From contig MNCI01009594.1 of the NCBI GenBank assembly GCA_015680685.1, positions 312,143 to 376,142 of the forward strand: DNA of 64,000 nt, in the 5' to 3' direction. The translations under genes were made by a program, and so were the position numbers. The notes under the pieces were generated by a model that made no database searches, was not told where the DNA came from, and saw only the letters and a list, made by a program, of their open reading frames with translations. Shown in pieces: positions 60,421 through 64,000 of this stretch; position 1 is the first letter of the stretch, and the number at the start of each line of letters is the position of its first letter. This DNA comes from Gnetum montanum. Taxonomy: Eukaryota > Streptophyta > Gnetopsida > Gnetales > Gnetaceae.

Positions 60421-60889
60421 AAATCTTCAAATAATGGATCTAGTGATACTTCTTCTCAATCAATTTTGGAAGAATATATATCCTCAAATGAGGAGTGTAA
60501 TAATAATGAAGAAAGTGGGTATACTCTAGAATCAAAAGAAAGATTACTACTTCCAGGTCTTCAACATTATTTCTAATTCATCTACTAAGGGAAAAGTTTT
60601 TGAACCAAGTAGAAGAGAGAAAAATAAAAGTAAAGAAGATCAAGTAGAGAAACTTACTCAAAATCAAACTTTTAATAAATGGATGAAGAAACTAGGCTTT
60701 GATTAAGATCGAAAATATGATTTGATTGAAGATCTTAAACATGTCAAAGCAATAATTAGCATATATTAATTACTAAAGATTGGAGATCAATAGAGAAAAT
60801 ATTTAGAGTTCATTAAAGGTGAAAAGAGAGTTGAGGAATCAGAGTTAAGCTATGTATTCAACATTGATAAGATAATAAAACTAGCTATG

Positions 60890-61330
60890 ATTACACTCTT
60901 GATAAAGAATCTCCTCATTTTCTTTTGAGAATGAAGTTAAAGGACAAGTATATTCACAATTGTTTAATTGATTTTGGAGCTACATCCACTATTATGTCAT
61001 TTTCTATATGAAAAAAACTTGCTTTGATTATTCAAAAATAAAATTAAAAGATTGTTCATGTGGACAAAAGTAGAGTGAAGATTGTGGGTTAATTACCTAA
61101 TGTTCTATTAGAAATCACTTTTGAACCTCCTATCAAGAGTAGAATAATTATTCAAGTAGTAGATATACTAAATTCACATAGTCTTTTGTTAAGTAGAAGT
61201 TGGAGTAAGAATTTCTAAGGTTATATATCAATGAATTACTCACATATGTGGCTACCTTGGAAAGAAGAGCCAAACCAAATGTATGTTCATAGTGAACCTT
61301 TGATGAGTGAAAATATTATTTCAAATGGAA
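60890..61330 (+). pseudogene. pro: Aspartic protease of element F
   Basis: SPHFLLRMKLKDKYIHNC followed by LIDFGATSTIM (about 60,967-61,000); the usual motif is LIDSGATxxVM, so the catalytic Asp and Gly are kept while Ser/Thr between them is Phe. Further on come LLLSRSWSKNF (usual LLGRDW), GYISMNYSHMWLPWKE and VHSEPL, which close the domain. Stops and frame changes are present. Confidence 0.72.
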
Positions 61331-61431
61331 AGAATAAAGTTTATTAAACAAGCTCTTTTAAAACCAAAATTTGTACACCTCAAGAAGTTTATAACTTAGA
61401 AAAGGAAGAAACTCAAGATGAGAGAAAATGG

Positions 61432-61812
61432 GAACTATACTTTGATGGTTCTTGTAAGTAAAAAGGAGCAAGAGTTGGAATAGTATTAGTAAAAGATGTT
61501 CCCTCACAAATATTCAAGGCAATTCATCTATCTTTCCTTTATACTAACAACAAGGCTGAGTATGAAGCTTTGTGTATGGGAATTAAAAAGGCAATAGAAA
61601 AAATATTTAAGGTAATCATCATAAAGGAAGACTCAAGACTAGTTTGCGAATCGATTAAAGGTAACTGTGTAGTAAAGAGTTCATTCTTGTGAACATATAA
61701 ATATTTTGTCTATAAAATGCTAGATCAATTTCCTCATTACCAAATAGAACATATAGGTAGAGAAGATAATCATATAGTAGATGAATTAGCAAAATCAACT
61801 TCATCGATAGAT
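61432..61812 (+). pseudogene. Archaeal-type RNase H (aRNH) of element F, upstream of RT
   Basis: WELYFDGSCK.KGARVGIVL, FLYTNNKAEYEALCMGI, KEDSRLVCESIKGNCVV and HYQIEHIGREDNHIVDELA give the four acidic catalytic positions (D, E, D, D) in the context typical of the extra, archaeal-type RNase H of plant Tat elements. It lies between protease and RT, while a normal gypsy RNase H follows RT at 63.2 kb. Few stops: TAA near 61,460 and TGA near 61,690. This is the best preserved domain of the element. Confidence 0.85.
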
Positions 61813-62079
61813 GTGAAAAGAATAGAAAGTTATGAAGGTGTAATGATCGAGAATGAACATCAACCATTAGTACTAGATAACATAAATCATTTACAAGTAT
61901 TTGAAGATGATGATAAATTTATTAGAATATTGTGAAATAAACAAGAATTTGAACGTCAAATCATACCTAAAATAGCATCAAGGTTTCAAAAAAATTCCAT
62001 TTCCAAAAAAGAAAAAATGATTGACTAGGAACATGAGTTTGGTAAAACTTTTCTCACCAAAAACAATGTATAGAATCTA

Positions 62080-62960
62080 GATGATCTACCTTATGAAGCA
62101 CTAAATTTCAAATCTACTGAGATGTCAAAGATGTTAAATGTTACAAAGGAAAAAGTTTCAATTTTAAAGCAAAATTTACTATTACTTCTAAAAAAATTTG
62201 GAAAATTTTGCTTGATCTTATGATGATCTTAAAAATTTTCACCTAGATGTGATGACACATAAAATTCCTTTGATAAATGGTTGTAAGACAGTGAAGAAAA
62301 AATAAAGGAAATTTAATCCATAATTTGAGTCAACTATGGAACCTAAGATCAAGAAGTTATTACAAGATTGAATCATATATCCAATCCAATATTTGACATA
62401 GCTTGCTAATCTTATTCCATTAAGCAAGAAGAGTCATGATATTAGATTTTTTATGCATTTTAAGAATTTGATTGAAGCCTCAAAAAGAGATAAATATTCA
62501 CTTTCTAGAATTGATGAGATATTGATTAAACTATCAAGTTGTTAGGTATATTCTTTCTTAGATGGTTTTTTTGGCTATAATGAAATTATGGTAGATAAGG
62601 GTAATAGATCTAAAATATAATTTATCACCAAATGGGGAACTTTCACTTACTAAAGAATTCCATTTAAATATTCAAATGATGAATATAATTTTCAAAAAAT
62701 AATGGATTTGGCCTTTAAAGGTTTGATAGACGAATTTTTTATTGTTTATTTAGATGATATCACTACCTTTTTAAAAAGGAAGATCATATTGGTCATATTC
62801 AAAAAGTATTTGATAGATTTCATATGGTATTACATTATATTTGAAGAAATGTATCTTTGGGATTAAATTTAGAAGTTTACTAGGTCATGTGATCTATCAA
62901 GAAGGAATTGCTATAGATAACTATTGAATTCAAGAACTATAGCTTATTGGACATCCTCCA
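62080..62960 (+). pseudogene. pol: Reverse transcriptase of element F
   Basis: EPKIKKLLQD.IIYPIQY (62,338), IRFFMHFKNLIEASKRDKY (finger/palm blocks), SFLDGFFGYNEIMVDKGN, FITKWGTFTY.RIPFKYSN, FQKIMDLAFKGLIDEFF, and the catalytic FIVYLDDIT at 62,738-62,762 with both Asp residues of YxDD kept. Frameshifts near 62,760 and stops throughout. Confidence 0.87.
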
Positions 62961-63480
62961 AGTAAAAAGCCTCTTAGATCTTTCCTTGGGCAAATAAATT
63001 TTGTTAAAAAATTTATCCTTGGATTTACTAAAACTACTAAACCTCTAATTCATATGGTAAAGAAAGATGTCCTGGTAGAAAAAACACCAAAATCAAAGAA
63101 AGCTTTATCAAAAATTAGGAAAGCCATTCAAGAAGCTGCTTACTTGGGAAAACCAAAATTAAAATAAGACTTCTAGTTATATGCCTTTTCTTCAAATGAT
63201 TCAATTATTTCCATTTTAACTCAAAAAGATAAAGGTCAAGATGAATTGATTGGATTTTTTGGATATCAATTGAAAGTTTCAAAGCTTAATTATTTAGACT
63301 TAGAGAAATAAGCATTTGTAGTTATTAAGATACTTTAGCATTTCAAGTATTATTTGGAAAGCTTTTTAGTTCACATTTAGCTAATAGAGCCTACAATTAA
63401 ATAATTCTTAACTCAAAATGAAATTAAATTGAACAGAGAAAAGTGGCTCATAAAGCTTCAAGGTTTCAAATTTTTTTTTA
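62960..63480 (+). pseudogene. pol: Gypsy-type RNase H of element F
   Basis: Connection block PLRSFLGQINFVKKFI-like (62,970-63,020), then YAFSSNDSIISILTQKDKG, ELIGFFGYQLKVSKLNY and LEK.AFVVIKIL.HFKYYLE. The first catalytic Asp of the usual Y..VSD block is not clear. It shows that the element carries two RNase H domains. Confidence 0.78.
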
Positions 63481-63639
63481 GAAATATATAAAACCATTAA
63501 AGGAATGGGATTAGCCAAGTTAATGGCTAAAGCATAAGAAATATTTGTATTAAAATTTGATGAACGAAATTGGTATGAAAAGCTTCTAGAGTTCCTTAGT
63601 ACATGAAAGGTTCCAGATAATTTTATTATAAGTTAAAGG

Positions 63640-64000
63640 AGATGTTTCTTCAAAAGAGAAAATAAATTTGTGGTTAAAGATGGAATTTTATATAGAAAGG
63701 ATTTTAGAGGTGTTTTGTTGGAATGTGTTCACAATGATCAAATTAGTCCTATCTTAGAATAATTTCATGACCATTCTAATTTTTTTATGAATCTACTAAG
63801 TCCACTATGCAACAAATACCTTGTAATGGTTTTTATTGGCCAACTATGTACCAAAATATTAGTTCAAAAATTTAAAGGTGTTACAAATATTAGATTCAAG
63901 GGCTGAAAATCAAAAAGACTAGAGCTCTTTTAAAATAAGTAATTGCATATAGATCTTTTCAATAATGGGGCTTAGATTTTATTGCTACAATTACTCCATC
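63640..64000 (+). pseudogene. pol: Integrase of element F, N-terminal part (cut by window edge)
   Basis: VVKDGILYRKDFRGVLLECV, then a decayed HHCC zinc-binding region (HDHSNFFMN, YWPTMYQNI and a Cys-containing block), then GLDFIATITPS at the window end, the start of the catalytic core. The remainder and the 3' LTR lie outside. Confidence 0.78.

Overview
The window looks like AT-rich nuclear DNA of a land plant with a large, repeat-filled genome. A gymnosperm would fit, but the species cannot be read from the sequence. The evidence is plant-type LTR retrotransposons (Ty3/gypsy Tat-like elements with a second, archaeal-type RNase H, and Ty1/copia elements), a remnant of a plant cyclic-nucleotide-gated channel, and fragments related to the CCR4 deadenylase. 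No gene appears intact. Most in-frame stops can be explained by C-to-T or G-to-A change (CAA/CAG/CGA/TGG codons turned into stops), as expected of old methylated repeats. I saw no rRNA, tRNA, CRISPR or operon-like structure.

Layout. 1-6,150: two related LTRs pointing away from each other (1-679 minus, 4,571-6,150 plus) flank a non-repeat-like island holding a GC-richer stretch, a decayed reading frame between inverted LTR ends, and a CNGC channel pseudogene. 7,447-16,032: a small minus-strand copia-type element (X). Its 3' LTR is split by element A (7,569-14,669), a non-autonomous LTR element with tRNA-iMet-like PBS, PPT and a CCR4-like nuclease domain. Element A is itself split by a solo LTR (Y3, 12,479-13,661). 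16,033-19,563: AT-rich repeats and a foldback. 19,564-25,356: gag-only copia element E, whose LTRs are family Y. 26,150-27,660: 3' end of a gypsy pol on the minus strand. 27,690-28,490: repeat T.

28,540-38,950: a gypsy pol on the plus strand is interrupted by element D (28,827-36,145), a gag-only gypsy element with two ~960-bp LTRs and a tRNA-Asp PBS. Pol reading resumes in register after D. 38,932-43,895: element B, a 5'-truncated relative of A with a second CCR4-like copy. 44,127-45,015: a decayed coiled-coil ORF. 45,875-48,137: element C, a third LTR plus CCR4-like copy, cut by a minus-strand Y LTR. 48,631-53,345: long direct repeats Z1 and Z2 with TATA boxes and an inverted segment S. 53,460-54,220: an inverted copy of T. 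54,225-56,195: about eleven degenerate ~190-bp tandem units. 57,533-64,000: element F, a Tat-like gypsy element in the order LTR, gag, protease, archaeal-type RNase H, RT, gypsy RNase H, integrase. It runs off the window.

The most interesting systems are (i) the amplification of a CCR4/EEP deadenylase domain inside an LTR retrotransposon family, in three copies all in the sense of the LTR, and (ii) element F, whose extra RNase H lies upstream of the reverse transcriptase, while the related pol at 36-39 kb carries it downstream.
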